The notes beneath the pieces are model-generated. The model was not told the DNA's origin. It searched no databases and saw nothing but the letters and a program-made list of their open reading frames with translations. A stretch of DNA of 64,000 bases from Acidipropionibacterium virtanenii (lineage in GTDB: Bacteria > Actinomycetota > Actinomycetes > Propionibacteriales > Propionibacteriaceae). The position numbers were made by a program, and so were the translations under genes. The first letter of the stretch is position 1. The number at the start of each line of letters is the position of its first letter. Below, piece after piece: positions 16,643 through 25,003 of this stretch. The stretch lies in contig NZ_CP025198.1 of the NCBI RefSeq assembly GCF_003325455.1, positions 2,728,001 to 2,792,000 on the forward strand, read 5' to 3'.

Positions 16643-16765
16643 CGTACTGGTCAACCCACCACCTGAGCCGACGACGTCCCTGCCCTCCCTCGTTTCCCGT
16701 CCCCCGTCATTGTCTTCGCCATCCTCCAGACTTCCCGACTTCCCCGAGTTCGTCGACTTCCCCGT

Positions 16766-16831
16766 CGCAGCGCCAGAGTGTGAACGCAGCGCCAGGAATT
16801 CCTGGCGCTGCGTTCACACTCTGGCGCTGCG
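16766..16831. repeat. Palindromic repeat family A, copy 1 (perfect 66-bp palindrome)
   Basis: The two 31-bp arms (16766-16796 and 16801-16831) are exact reverse complements around AATT. CGCAGCGCCAG occurs twice within each arm. Copies 2 and 3 are at 24909-24976 and 26124-26191. It lies past the stop of no gene on the plus strand but between two minus-strand genes. Confidence 0.9.
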
Positions 16832-16832
16832 T

Positions 16833-16897
16833 GAAGGTGGGTGGATGGGGCCGGTGCCGTGGAAGGTGAAGGTGGGTGGATGGGGCCGGTGCCGTGG
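16833..16897. repeat. Tandem repeat, 35-bp period
   Basis: A 30-bp core starting GAAGGTGGGTGGATGGGGCC occurs at 16833 and again at 16868. It adjoins palindrome A1. A similar G-rich stretch, inverted, flanks copy A2 (about 24870-24908), so it may be part of a longer element. Confidence 0.75.
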
Positions 16898-16955
16898 CGA
16901 CGCACAGGGGAGGGGCGGTGACGATGGGGCGACAGGGACGGGAAGCAGTCGCGCC

Positions 16956-17816
16956 TCAGGAGAAGTAGCCCGCCCCGCCGGGCGGCCCGGGCGACGGCTC
17001 CGGGGCGTCGTCGGTGAAGGGCATCGCTCCGGCGGCCATCCTCTCCAGAGCCGGTCCATGGACCACCCGGAACGGGAAGGCCGCCCCGGCGCAGCGCCGG
17101 GTCACCTCGCCGACCGGGAGCGGTAGATGGCTCGCGGCCAGGATGACGTTGCCGTACCGGCGTCCCTTCAGCGTCGCCGACTCGGCCTCCAGCACCACCT
17201 GGCTGAACACCTCCCCCAGCCCGGCGACCACCCGCCGCGACCATCCCATCGGCGCCGAGTCGGTCACATTGGCCACCAGTACGCCGTCGGGCGCCAGCAT
17301 CCGGGAGACCTCTGTGAAGCACTCGACGGTCACAAGGTCGCCGGGCACCCGGGCTCCGGCGAAGGCGTCGAGGATGACGACGTCGGCATAGTCGTCGCGC
17401 ATCGCTGCGATCCCGGTCCTCCCGTCGAGGGGCCGCACCTTGATGCCGGATCGAACCGGCAGCGGCGCCTTGCGGCGCACCTCCTCGGTGAGCCGCGCGT
17501 CGGGTTCCAGAACGATCTGGGGGGACGTCGGCCTGGTGGCGCTCACGTAGCGGGCGAGGTTCATCCCGGCCCCGCCGACGTGTACCACCCGCATCCGCTC
17601 CCCCGGGGGTCTGTGAAGGTCCAGGTGGTCGGCGATCCGCTCCATGTAGTCGAACTCCAGGCGGGTCGGGTGCTCCGGATCCACCCAGGACTGGTCGGCC
17701 CCGCCCATCCGCACCACCCAGGCACCGGGCCGGTCCGGGTCGGGGATCAGACGTTCGATCCCGGCGTCCGTGTGCGAGGTTTCATCCGGCTCCCCCCGCG
17801 GGCGCCTGTCAGTCAC
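16956..17816 (-). CDS. Spermidine synthase-like methyltransferase-fold protein
   Basis: A 286-residue protein with the Rossmann fold of spermidine/spermine synthases: VVHVGGAGMNLARYV is the nucleotide-binding loop, IVLEPDARL the acidic ribose-binding strand, VVILDAFAGARVPGDLVTVE the catalytic-region equivalent, and LAPDGVLVANVTD the next strand. Related actinobacterial proteins are annotated as spermidine synthase-like, but polyamine synthesis has seldom been shown for them. The start GTG 17816 overlaps the end of the aminotransferase gene by eight bases, so the two are co-transcribed and probably coupled. Substrate binding cannot be judged by eye; a general SAM-dependent enzyme is possible. 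Confidence 0.75.
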   Translation of the reverse strand: MTDRRPRGEPDETSHTDAGIERLIPDPDRPGAWVVRMGGADQSWVDPEHPTRLEFDYMERIADHLDLHRPPGERMRVVHVGGAGMNLARYVSATRPTSPQIVLEPDARLTEEVRRKAPLPVRSGIKVRPLDGRTGIAAMRDDYADVVILDAFAGARVPGDLVTVECFTEVSRMLAPDGVLVANVTDSAPMGWSRRVVAGLGEVFSQVVLEAESATLKGRRYGNVILAASHLPLPVGEVTRRCAGAAFPFRVVHGPALERMAAGAMPFTDDAPEPSPGPPGGAGYFS

Positions 17817-19005
17817 TGAAGATCTCCATCCGGCGGATCCTGGCGAAGGCCTCACGGATGCGCTCGACGTCGAGGGTGGCGGCCAGCCTGAGGTAGCCCT
17901 CCCCCGACGCCCCGAATGCGGGCCCCGGAATGGTGAGCACATGGGCCTGGGTGAGCATGGCGTCCATCACGGCTTGCGAACTCAGCCCGGTGTCGGCGAT
18001 GTTGACCCACAGATAGATGGCCCCACCCGGCTCCAGGGCGTGCATGTTCGGGGTCCGGCAGATCTCCTGGTGGGCCGCCATGAGACGGGAGCGATAGAGC
18101 TCGGCGATCGGCGGCATGATCTCGTGTCGCAGTCGGATCGCGGCCAGTGCGGCCCGCTGGGACGGGTCCGGAGCGGAGTAGACGATGTTCTCGTTGATGT
18201 CGGTCATCGCGCCGATGATCGCCCGCGGCCCCATCGCGTAGCCGATCCGCCAGCCCGTCATGGCGTAGTTCTTCGAGAAGGACCGGATGGTCACGGTGCG
18301 CTCGGCCATACCGGGCAGGGTGGCGAAGGGGATGAAGGGTTCCGCGTAGGAGAAGGAGGTGTAGATGTCGTCGGCCAGCACCAGCAGGCCGTGCTCGGCG
18401 GCCACGCGCGCGATGACCAGCTGGGCATCACGGGTCCAGCAGACCCCCGACGGGTTGGTCGGGGTGTTGAGGATGATCGCCCGGGTGCGGGGGGTGATGG
18501 CCGCCTCCAGGGCGTCGGCCCGCAGCTGGAATCCGTCGGCCTCGGCGGTGGGCACGTGGACGGGGACGCCCCCGGCCTGCTCGATCTGCCCGTCGTAGCA
18601 GTTGAAGTAGGGCTCGGGGATGATCACCTCAGAGCGCTCCCCGAACGGCAGGTCCGGGTCGAGGACGGCCATGCAGGCCAGCGCCATGGCGTGGCATGCC
18701 GAGGCGGTCACCAGTACGTCGCGGGGGTCGACGTCTACGCCGTAGTCAGAGCGCTGGGCCTCGACGATCGCATCGACGAGCTCTGGGTCCCCGTGGGCGG
18801 CCGTGTAGTGGGTGTGGCCCGCCAGGGCGTCATCCATCGCGGCGCGGATGATCCGCGGATCGGTGGTGAGATCGGGATCGCCGATCGAGAAGTTGATGAG
18901 GTCCTCGTGACCGGCCTGCTGCCCTGCGGTGATGGCCTCCGCCAGGATCGAATGAGGACGGATCCGGTAGCGCGGGGCCAGAAATCGGGCGGGGTCGGCG
19001 GTCAT
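17809..19005 (-). CDS. PLP-dependent aminotransferase, class I/II
   Basis: A 398-residue fold-type I aminotransferase. Visible are INFSIGDPDLTT, HYTAAHGDPELVDAI, ASACHAMALACMAV, NTPTNPSGVCW, LADDIYTSF and SFSKNYAMTGWRIGY, whose Lys should hold PLP; RLAATLDVERIREAF is near the C-terminus with the carboxylate-binding Arg. The group includes aspartate, aromatic and alanine aminotransferases; the exact substrate is open. ATG 19005 has GAGAGGA about five bases upstream. It is first in a two-gene operon with the spermidine-synthase-like gene, and a strong hairpin at 19093-19146 insulates it from the betaine transporter operon. Confidence 0.9.
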   Translation of the reverse strand: MTADPARFLAPRYRIRPHSILAEAITAGQQAGHEDLINFSIGDPDLTTDPRIIRAAMDDALAGHTHYTAAHGDPELVDAIVEAQRSDYGVDVDPRDVLVTASACHAMALACMAVLDPDLPFGERSEVIIPEPYFNCYDGQIEQAGGVPVHVPTAEADGFQLRADALEAAITPRTRAIILNTPTNPSGVCWTRDAQLVIARVAAEHGLLVLADDIYTSFSYAEPFIPFATLPGMAERTVTIRSFSKNYAMTGWRIGYAMGPRAIIGAMTDINENIVYSAPDPSQRAALAAIRLRHEIMPPIAELYRSRLMAAHQEICRTPNMHALEPGGAIYLWVNIADTGLSSQAVMDAMLTQAHVLTIPGPAFGASGEGYLRLAATLDVERIREAFARIRRMEIFSD

Positions 19006-19092
19006 GACGTCCTCTCAGGTGGGGTGTGCGCCCTCCATTGTCGCCCCTCCGCCGACCGGCGCCGCGATGCGGACGGGTCACGGGTGCGGCCG

Positions 19093-19146
19093 CTCCCAAC
19101 GCGCCGTCCCGCAGCCCTGGTGAGCTGCGGGACGGCGTGTTGGGAG
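19093..19146 (-). terminator. Terminator of the betaine transporter operon
   Basis: A 23-bp stem (arms 19093-19115 and 19124-19146) with one G-U pair and an eight-base loop. It lies 50 bp beyond the stop of the last proX-like gene on the minus strand and is long and GC rich, with no T run. Confidence 0.8.
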
Positions 19147-19196
19147 TGAATTCTTCGGGGACGACGGAGTCAACGGCCATCTCCCGGATGATCGGA

Positions 19197-20213
19197 CTAC
19201 TTCTGGTTGCCGGTCAACTTGCCCTGCTCCCACTTCTTGATCCAGTCGGAGTTCTGCCCGGCCCACTCGGCGACGGCCTTGTCATTGTTCTTGCCGCCGT
19301 ACTTGGAGTCGGAGAACATCACATTCTCCAGGCTGGACAGCTCGGCATCGCTGAAGGCCAGGTTCTTGACCAGCTGCGCGGCCTTGGGATCATCCTTCTC
19401 GAATCCGGGACGGCCGAAGCTGTAGATCTTCTCGGCTCCTCCCATGGCCCCCTTGGGATCCGCGAGATCACGGACCGGGAAGGCCTCGTAGGCCCAGTGC
19501 GGACGCCACAGGGTGACGGCCACGTCCTGCTTGGCGGCGGTGGCCTTCTTGAGCTGGGACAGCATCGCGGGGGTCGAGGACACCTTGAGCTTCATGTTCT
19601 TCAGCCCGTACTTCGGGATCATGGTGTCCTGCACGACCTTCGTCTCCCCGGCGCCGGCCTCGATGCCGTAGAGGGTGTTCCCGAATTCGCTGCTCATGGA
19701 CTCCAGATCGGCGATGGACTTGGCCTTGGAGTCCTTGTTCACCGCGATGGTGAGCTTGGCGTTGTCGTACCAGCAGCCCATCGACTCCAGTTTCGAGCCG
19801 TACTTCTTCATGTAGTCGGCGTGGGTCAGCGGCAGCCAGCCGTCGGTGATGAGGTCGATGTCGCCTCCGGCCAGGCCGGTGTAGCCGGGGCCGGCGTCGA
19901 ACCCCTTGACGGTGACCTTGTAGCCGTCCTTCTCCAACGCGTACTTGATGAGGTGGGCGGTGGCGAAGGACTCGTCCCAGCCGTTGAAGGCACCGATGGT
20001 GATGTCCTTCTTGCTGTCGGCGTCCATGCTGCTGGCGTCCTTGGCACCGTCGGTCACCTTGCAGTTCGCCCATTTCTGGTCAACATTGGAGGAGGGAGCG
20101 TCCGAGCTTCCCCCCGCCGAGCCGCCCCCGCTGTTGGAGGCGCCGCATGCCGACAGGTACATCGTCGTCGCACTCAACAGTGCGACGACTGCCACGAGCT
20201 TCTTCCTGATCAT
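19197..20213 (-). CDS. proX: Glycine betaine/proline-type ABC substrate-binding lipoprotein (second copy)
   Basis: A 338-residue lipoprotein. The signal peptide ends in LSACG, so Cys is lipidated; a Gly/Ser linker follows. The OpuAC domain shows KKDITIGAFNGWDESFATAHL, GGDIDLITDGWLPLTHADYMKKYG and TLWRPHWAYEAFPV, whose Trp and aromatic residues line the quaternary-amine pocket. ATG 20213 has GAGGGAG seven bases upstream. It lies 141 bp after a close paralog (20355-21362) and is last in the proVWX operon. The two copies are alike across nearly their whole length, which suggests a recent tandem duplication. They may differ in substrate preference (betaine, carnitine, proline betaine). Confidence 0.9.
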   Translation of the reverse strand: MIRKKLVAVVALLSATTMYLSACGASNSGGGSAGGSSDAPSSNVDQKWANCKVTDGAKDASSMDADSKKDITIGAFNGWDESFATAHLIKYALEKDGYKVTVKGFDAGPGYTGLAGGDIDLITDGWLPLTHADYMKKYGSKLESMGCWYDNAKLTIAVNKDSKAKSIADLESMSSEFGNTLYGIEAGAGETKVVQDTMIPKYGLKNMKLKVSSTPAMLSQLKKATAAKQDVAVTLWRPHWAYEAFPVRDLADPKGAMGGAEKIYSFGRPGFEKDDPKAAQLVKNLAFSDAELSSLENVMFSDSKYGGKNNDKAVAEWAGQNSDWIKKWEQGKLTGNQK

Positions 20214-20354
20214 CGTCGAACTCCCTCTCAGTCTGATGAGACTGGTCTCGGTTGCGACCGAGCGGCGGGCGTGGCCCGGGCGGGCCCGCGCAGTTGCAGT
20301 GATGCTAGCCGCGGACGGGTCGATCACGGCATGAGCGCGGGCCTCAGCCCTGAA

Positions 20355-21362
20355 TCACTTGACCTGCAGCTTGCCCGCCTGCCAGTTCTTGATCCAGTCG
20401 GGGTTGTCCTTGGCCCATTCGGCCACGGCCTTCTCCTGGTTCTCGCCGCCGTACTTGTCGTCGGAGAACATCACATTCTCCAGGCTCGACAGGTTCTTGT
20501 CGTCGAAGGCCATGTTCTTGACGAGCTGGGCGGCCTTGGGGAAGTCCTTCTCGAATCCGGGACGCCCGAAGCTGTAGAGCACCTCGGCGCCTCCCATGGC
20601 CCCCTTCGGGTCCTTGAGATCGCGCACCGGGAAGGCGTCATAGGCCCAGTGGGGACGCCACAGGGTCACGGCGATGTCCTGCTTGGCGGTGGTGGACTTC
20701 TTGAGCTGGGACAGCATGGCCGGCGTCGAGGACACCTTGAAGTTCATATTGTCCAGGCCGTACTTCGGGATGGCCGAGTTCTGCGTGGTCTTGGTCAGGC
20801 CGGCGCCCGCCTCGATGCCGTACAGGGTGTTGTTGTACTCCTTGCCCATCGACTTGAGGTCGGCGATGGACTGGGCCTTGGAGTCCTTGTTGACGGCGAT
20901 GGTGAGCTTGGCGTTGTCGTACCAGCAGCCCAGGTTCTCCAGCTTGTCGCCGTACTTCTTGATGTAGTCGGCGTGGGTCAGCGGCAGCCAGCCGTCGGTG
21001 ATGAGGTCGATGTCGCCTCCGGCGACGCCCGTGTAGCCCGGGCCGGCGTCGAACCCCTTGATGGTGACCTTGTAGCCGTCCTTCTCCAGGACGTTCTTGA
21101 TGAGACCGGCGGTCGCGAAGGACTCGTCCCAGCCGTTGAAGGCACCGATGGTGATGTCCTTCTTGCTGTCGGCGTCCATGCTGCTGGTGTCCTTGGCGCC
21201 GTCGCTGGGCTTGCAGTCGGCCCACTTCTGGTCCGGTGTCGCCGCGGCGGTGCCCGACGCCTCGCCCGAGCCTCCTCCACTGTTGGACGCTCCGCAGGCC
21301 GAAAGGGCCAGTGCTCCCGCGCTCAGCAGCGCGGTGAGTGCCAGAAGCTTCTTCCTCACCAT
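20355..21362 (-). CDS. proX: Glycine betaine/proline-type ABC substrate-binding lipoprotein (first copy)
   Basis: A 335-residue lipoprotein with lipobox LSACGASN, a Gly/Ser/Ala linker and an OpuAC domain (IGAFNGWDESFATAGL, GDIDLITDGWLPL, LWRPHWAYDAFPVRDL). It binds a compatible solute outside the membrane and delivers it to the permease encoded 55 bp upstream. ATG 21362 has AAGGAG six bases ahead. The paralog downstream shares most residues, including pocket aromatics. The operon order proV-proW-proX-proX is a standard OpuA/ProU layout with a duplicated final gene; osmotic control is likely from family knowledge, not shown here. Confidence 0.9.
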   Translation of the reverse strand: MVRKKLLALTALLSAGALALSACGASNSGGGSGEASGTAAATPDQKWADCKPSDGAKDTSSMDADSKKDITIGAFNGWDESFATAGLIKNVLEKDGYKVTIKGFDAGPGYTGVAGGDIDLITDGWLPLTHADYIKKYGDKLENLGCWYDNAKLTIAVNKDSKAQSIADLKSMGKEYNNTLYGIEAGAGLTKTTQNSAIPKYGLDNMNFKVSSTPAMLSQLKKSTTAKQDIAVTLWRPHWAYDAFPVRDLKDPKGAMGGAEVLYSFGRPGFEKDFPKAAQLVKNMAFDDKNLSSLENVMFSDDKYGGENQEKAVAEWAKDNPDWIKNWQAGKLQVK

Positions 21363-21417
21363 GTCTCTACTCCTTCGGATTGATGTGAGGGATCGGGGGA
21401 TCCCAGGTCTTGAGGCC

Positions 21418-22287
21418 TCAGCTGGCGCGCTGGGCCCGGGCCAGCGGTGTCCGGTTGGCCAGGCCGCTGGTGATGCGGTCGAGGAACACAGCCACGACGA
21501 CGACGGCCACGCCGGCCTCCATGCCCAGCCCAATATCGACCTGCGACAGGGCGGCGACGACCTCGCCTCCGAGGGCACCGGCGCCGACCATGCCCGACAG
21601 CACGACCATCGACAGGGCCAGCATGATCACCTGGTTGACGCCGGCCATGATGGTCGGCATCGCCAGCGGGATCTGGATACGGGTGAGGATATGGCCCGGG
21701 CTGGCCCCGAAGGCGGCGCCGGCCTCCACGGTCTCGGTGTCGACCTGGCGGATGCCCAGCTCGGTGAACCGCACGCCGGGCGGCAGGGCGAAGATGATGG
21801 TCGCGATGGCGCCGGGCACCTGGCCGATGCCGAAGAGCACGATCACCGGCACGAAGTAGGCCAGCGACGGCATGGTCTGCATGAAGTCCAGGATCGGTTT
21901 GATGATGGCTGAGAACTTCTTGGACTTGGCGGCCCAGATGCCCAGTGGGATGGCGATGATGAGGGCGATCACCACGGCGACGATCACCAGGGACAGCGTC
22001 TGCATGGCGTTGTCCCACTGGTCCACGGCACGGATGATGTAGAACCCGATGAGGGTGAAGACGGCCACCTTCCAGGAGGCGCACAACCAGGCGATGGCCG
22101 CCAGGATGACGATCATGATCAGGTACAGCGGCGCACCGAGGACTGCCTCCAAGCCGTTGTACATGCCGCCGACGACGAAGTTGACGAAGGAGATCAGCCA
22201 GTCGAAGGCCTGCTGGAACCAGTTGAAGAAGCTCTCGATCCAGCTGCCGAGCGGAATGCGCGGGCTCAAGAAGTTGAAGCTACCCAT
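21418..22287 (-). CDS. proW: Glycine betaine/proline ABC transporter permease
   Basis: A 289-residue ProW/OpuAB permease. About six to seven membrane segments are visible, and the EAA loop region is GAAFGASPGHILTRIQIPLAMPTIMAGVNQ, which contacts the ATPase. Upstream, GIWAAKSKKFSAIIKPILDFMQTMPSLAYFVP is typical of the family. The N-terminal segment before the core is hydrophobic and longer than in OpuAB. The start at 22287 is five bases after the proV stop, so the two are probably translated together. It forms the inner-membrane channel for betaine or proline uptake. Confidence 0.92.
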   Translation of the reverse strand: MGSFNFLSPRIPLGSWIESFFNWFQQAFDWLISFVNFVVGGMYNGLEAVLGAPLYLIMIVILAAIAWLCASWKVAVFTLIGFYIIRAVDQWDNAMQTLSLVIVAVVIALIIAIPLGIWAAKSKKFSAIIKPILDFMQTMPSLAYFVPVIVLFGIGQVPGAIATIIFALPPGVRFTELGIRQVDTETVEAGAAFGASPGHILTRIQIPLAMPTIMAGVNQVIMLALSMVVLSGMVGAGALGGEVVAALSQVDIGLGMEAGVAVVVVAVFLDRITSGLANRTPLARAQRAS

Positions 22288-22292
22288 GAATA

Positions 22293-23666
22293 TCAGACCT
22301 CCTTGGGATCGTCAGTGTGCCGGGGTTCCGCCGAGGCTCCTCCCGAACCACCGCCGCTCCCCTGCTCGCGCGGGCCGGTGGTGCGCTGGTCCGCGGGCTC
22401 CAGGCCGACGGGCTCCTCGTCGGTGATCACCGGCAGTTCGCCGGTGTCCTCCAAGGAGGTGGCGACGCCGTTGTCCGACTCGCCGCCGTTCATCCGTGAC
22501 ATCGAGTCCAGCAGCGCGACGCGCGGGATGATGCCCAGGAAGTGGTAGCCGTCGTCGACGACCGCCAGAGGTACCCGGGCGCTCGAGCTGGGGGCGAAGA
22601 GCTGTGCCAGTGGGGCGTCGGGTTTGACGGTGAGGATGTCGGCGTTCTCGACGATCGAGGAGACGTCGGGCTTGCCCTCCCGGGCCGCGTTGACCACCGA
22701 CTGGTCATCGACGATGCCCAGCAGGCGCCGGTTCTCGTCGACCACGAAGATGCCACTGATACCCAACTGCTCCATGATGCGTATGACCCGGTGAGGCCCA
22801 GCCTTGGCGGAGACGATGGCGTCGGTCTCCTTCATCACGGTCGACGCCGTGAGCACACGGGTGCGGTCGACGTCCTGGATGAATTCGGCGACGTAGTCGT
22901 CGGCCGGGGACGTGAGGATCTCCTCGGAGGTGCCGATCTGGGAGATCCGGCCGTTGCGCATCACCGCGATGTGGTCGCCGAGGTACATCGCCTCGTTGAG
23001 GTCATGGGTGATGAAGATGATGGTCTTCTGGATCTTCGATTGCAGGTCGACGAGCTCATCCTGCATCTCGCGGCGGATCAACGGATCCAGGGCGGAGAAC
23101 GCCTCGTCCATCAGCAGGATGTCGGTCTCGGCGGCCAGCGCCCTGGCCAGACCGACGCGCTGCTGCATGCCGCCGGACAGCTGGTGCGGGTATTTGTCAC
23201 CCCACCCCTTCAGGCCGACGGTGTGCAGCCATTCATTGGCCTTCTCGAGCTGCTCGTTGTTGTCGCCCTTGCCCTGGAGCTTCAGGCCGTAAGCGGCATT
23301 CTCGCGGACCGTCAGATGTGGCAGCAGGGCGAAATGCTGGAAGACCATGGAGACATGGTCGCGGCGCAGCTCGCGAAGCTGCTTGGCGCCCATGTCCGAC
23401 ACAACGTTGTCTCCGATCTCGATGGTGCCGTCGGAGGGGGCCCACAGGCCGTTGATCGTTCGGATGAGCGTCGACTTGCCCGAACCGGACAAGCCCATGA
23501 CGACGAACGTCTCGCCCTTCTCGACCTCGAAGCTCGCGTCGATGACGGCGGCGGTGCCCAGATGCGCGAGCTCCTCGCGGCTCTGGCCCGCCTTCAGGCG
23601 GTCGACGACTTCGCGTTCATGTCGTCCGAACACCTTGTAGACGTGTGACGCACGTACAATAGCCAC
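22293..23666 (-). CDS. proV: Glycine betaine/proline ABC transporter ATPase with CBS domains
   Basis: A 457-residue ProV/OpuAA ATPase: Walker A GLSGSGKST, Q-loop VFQHFALLPH, signature LSGGMQQR, Walker B ILLMDEAF, and H-loop ITHDLNEAMYLGDH. Residues about 280-410 hold two CBS modules (GISGIFVVDENRRLLGIVDD, PLAVVDDGYHFLGIIPR) that in OpuA sense ionic strength. The C-terminal 55 residues are acidic and Gly/Ser-rich. GTG 23666 is taken as the start, with GAGGAAGG 11 bases upstream; TTG 23711 has AAGGA at five bases and would add 15 residues, so the N-terminus is uncertain. It is the first gene of the operon. Confidence 0.9.
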   Translation of the reverse strand: MAIVRASHVYKVFGRHEREVVDRLKAGQSREELAHLGTAAVIDASFEVEKGETFVVMGLSGSGKSTLIRTINGLWAPSDGTIEIGDNVVSDMGAKQLRELRRDHVSMVFQHFALLPHLTVRENAAYGLKLQGKGDNNEQLEKANEWLHTVGLKGWGDKYPHQLSGGMQQRVGLARALAAETDILLMDEAFSALDPLIRREMQDELVDLQSKIQKTIIFITHDLNEAMYLGDHIAVMRNGRISQIGTSEEILTSPADDYVAEFIQDVDRTRVLTASTVMKETDAIVSAKAGPHRVIRIMEQLGISGIFVVDENRRLLGIVDDQSVVNAAREGKPDVSSIVENADILTVKPDAPLAQLFAPSSSARVPLAVVDDGYHFLGIIPRVALLDSMSRMNGGESDNGVATSLEDTGELPVITDEEPVGLEPADQRTTGPREQGSGGGSGGASAEPRHTDDPKEV

Positions 23667-23711
23667 TTCGTGTGAGACCTTCCTCTTGAATTCGGCTGGA
23701 TATTTCCTCAA

Positions 23712-24387
23712 ATCATCCTTGAAATATCACGGCGTATCATAATAATTAGGCAGGCAAACGATTCCGCCACGCTACCAGTGGGATTCCCAGAATGCAAGGA
23801 CTTCCTCGAGGGCGGCCGTGCGCAGAAGGTCCTACCAACTTCGAGGAACGAGGCGCAGAATGTCTTCACGAATCATGTGCATGCTGTCTACTTGAACGTT
23901 CGGATAGGATGTTGCGTTCGTTTCATGATGGACCCGTCGGGCCCTCGCGAGACGGCCGACAGCTTCCCGCGGACCGACCCGCCCGTGCGCTCCGGCCCGA
24001 GATGAACACCGCTCGGGCGAACCGGGCAACCCGCTCCAGACCCCGTAGGAACCGGGCCGTCAACCCGATGACGAGATGAGAGCCCGGGACTACCAGAGCA
24101 CCCCCACAGGCTGACGCCGCGCGCATCTCCTGCTACTGCGGGGGTACCGGCAGCAGCTCGACCTACGACCGTGGAGTGCGTCACCGCATAATGTGTACAC
24201 ATGCCCACATCGGGGATTCTGGGGAGGCCCTGGACAGCTACCGCGAGACGGCTCTCCCCAGAGAGATCGCCCGGGCGTCCCGGACCTCCAGGACCCTCAC
24301 GCACCGCGTCGCCCGGGCCACCCGGAATGCACTCGGACGCATGTCCGGCGACTGCGGGAACGGCGCCTCGCGCGGCAGAATGGGGCC
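23712..24387. other. Intergenic region without a recognisable gene
   Basis: About 680 bp between the divergent proV and SEC-C genes. Short frames on both strands resemble no family. An AT-rich stretch at 23720-23760 may hold the proV promoter (TATGAT on the minus strand). A perfect 12-bp palindrome, ATGTGTACACAT, lies at 24191-24202, with CATAAT just upstream, and could be an operator and -10 box for the SEC-C gene. Confidence 0.5.
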
Positions 24388-24777
24388 ATGGGTTCCACTG
24401 AAATCTGTCCCTGCGGGTCCGGTGCGTCGCTTTCCTCGTGCTGCGGTCCGATCATCGACGATCCGCGCGCCGCGATGACCGCAGAGCAGCTGATGCGCTC
24501 CCGCTACACGGCCCATGTGCTGGGCCGCTGGAATCACCTCTGGGTCACCTGGCACCCGCGGACCAGGCCCGATCTGGTGGAGGAGGACGGGCTGCGGTGG
24601 ACCGGCCTGGAGGTTCTTCGGGTCGAGAGCGGTCAGGAGGGGGACGACGCCGGTGTGGTGGAGTACCGCGCCTCCTTCCGGGAGGGGAGGCGCCCCGGCG
24701 TCCTTCACGAGGTGGCCCGGTTCCGTCGGCGGGCGGGACGATGGCTCTACGTCGACGGGGACGTCCTGGAGAGCTGA
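24388..24777 (+). CDS. SEC-C motif protein (YchJ/UPF0225 family)
   Basis: A 129-residue protein. The N-terminus CPCGSGASLSSCCGP is a SEC-C zinc motif, followed by AEQLMRSRYTAHVLGRWNHLWVTWHP, the YchJ signature in which MRSRYTAY is standard. The C-terminal half is an NTF2-like sheet ending VDGDVLES. Family members have no firm function. The ATG at 24388 is chosen because homologues begin just before the CPCGSG motif; the frame is open further upstream but is unlike the family. It stands alone and converges on the nuclease gene across palindrome A2. Confidence 0.85.
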   Translation: MGSTEICPCGSGASLSSCCGPIIDDPRAAMTAEQLMRSRYTAHVLGRWNHLWVTWHPRTRPDLVEEDGLRWTGLEVLRVESGQEGDDAGVVEYRASFREGRRPGVLHEVARFRRRAGRWLYVDGDVLES

Positions 24778-24908
24778 CGTCCCGCCCACCCCGCCGTTCA
24801 CCTGTCCCCCATTCCGGTCTGTCACCTCTTCCGGTCTGTCACCACCCCGCCGTTCACCTCCCCCGTCCCGTCGGCCCCACCTCCTGGCCCATCCACCCCT
24901 CCACCTCC

Positions 24909-24976
24909 ACGCAGCGCCAGAGTCTGAACGGAGCGCCAAGTATTCCTGGCGCTCCGTTCAGACTCTGGCGCTGCGT
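24909..24976. repeat. Palindromic repeat family A, copy 2
   Basis: A 68-bp inverted repeat (ACGCAGCG to CGCTGCGT) with one or two central mismatches. It lies between the convergent SEC-C and nuclease genes and could end transcription from both sides. The flank after it (to about 24991) is shared with copy 3. Confidence 0.9.
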
Positions 24977-25003
24977 TCGGGAGAAACATCGATCCCGGCC
25001 GGA

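Noticed and set aside
16766-16831. Repeats as a CRISPR array
   Set aside because: The palindromic units are dispersed over kilobases without regular spacers, and no cas gene is present.
19026-21383. A long plus-strand frame of 785 codons
   Set aside because: It is antisense to the two betaine-binding genes and its product is Leu/Gly/Val-rich low complexity; the minus strand carries lipoproteins with clear lipoboxes.
23778-24304. Several short frames in the proV/SEC-C gap
   Set aside because: No family match, no consistent codon pattern and no ribosome sites.
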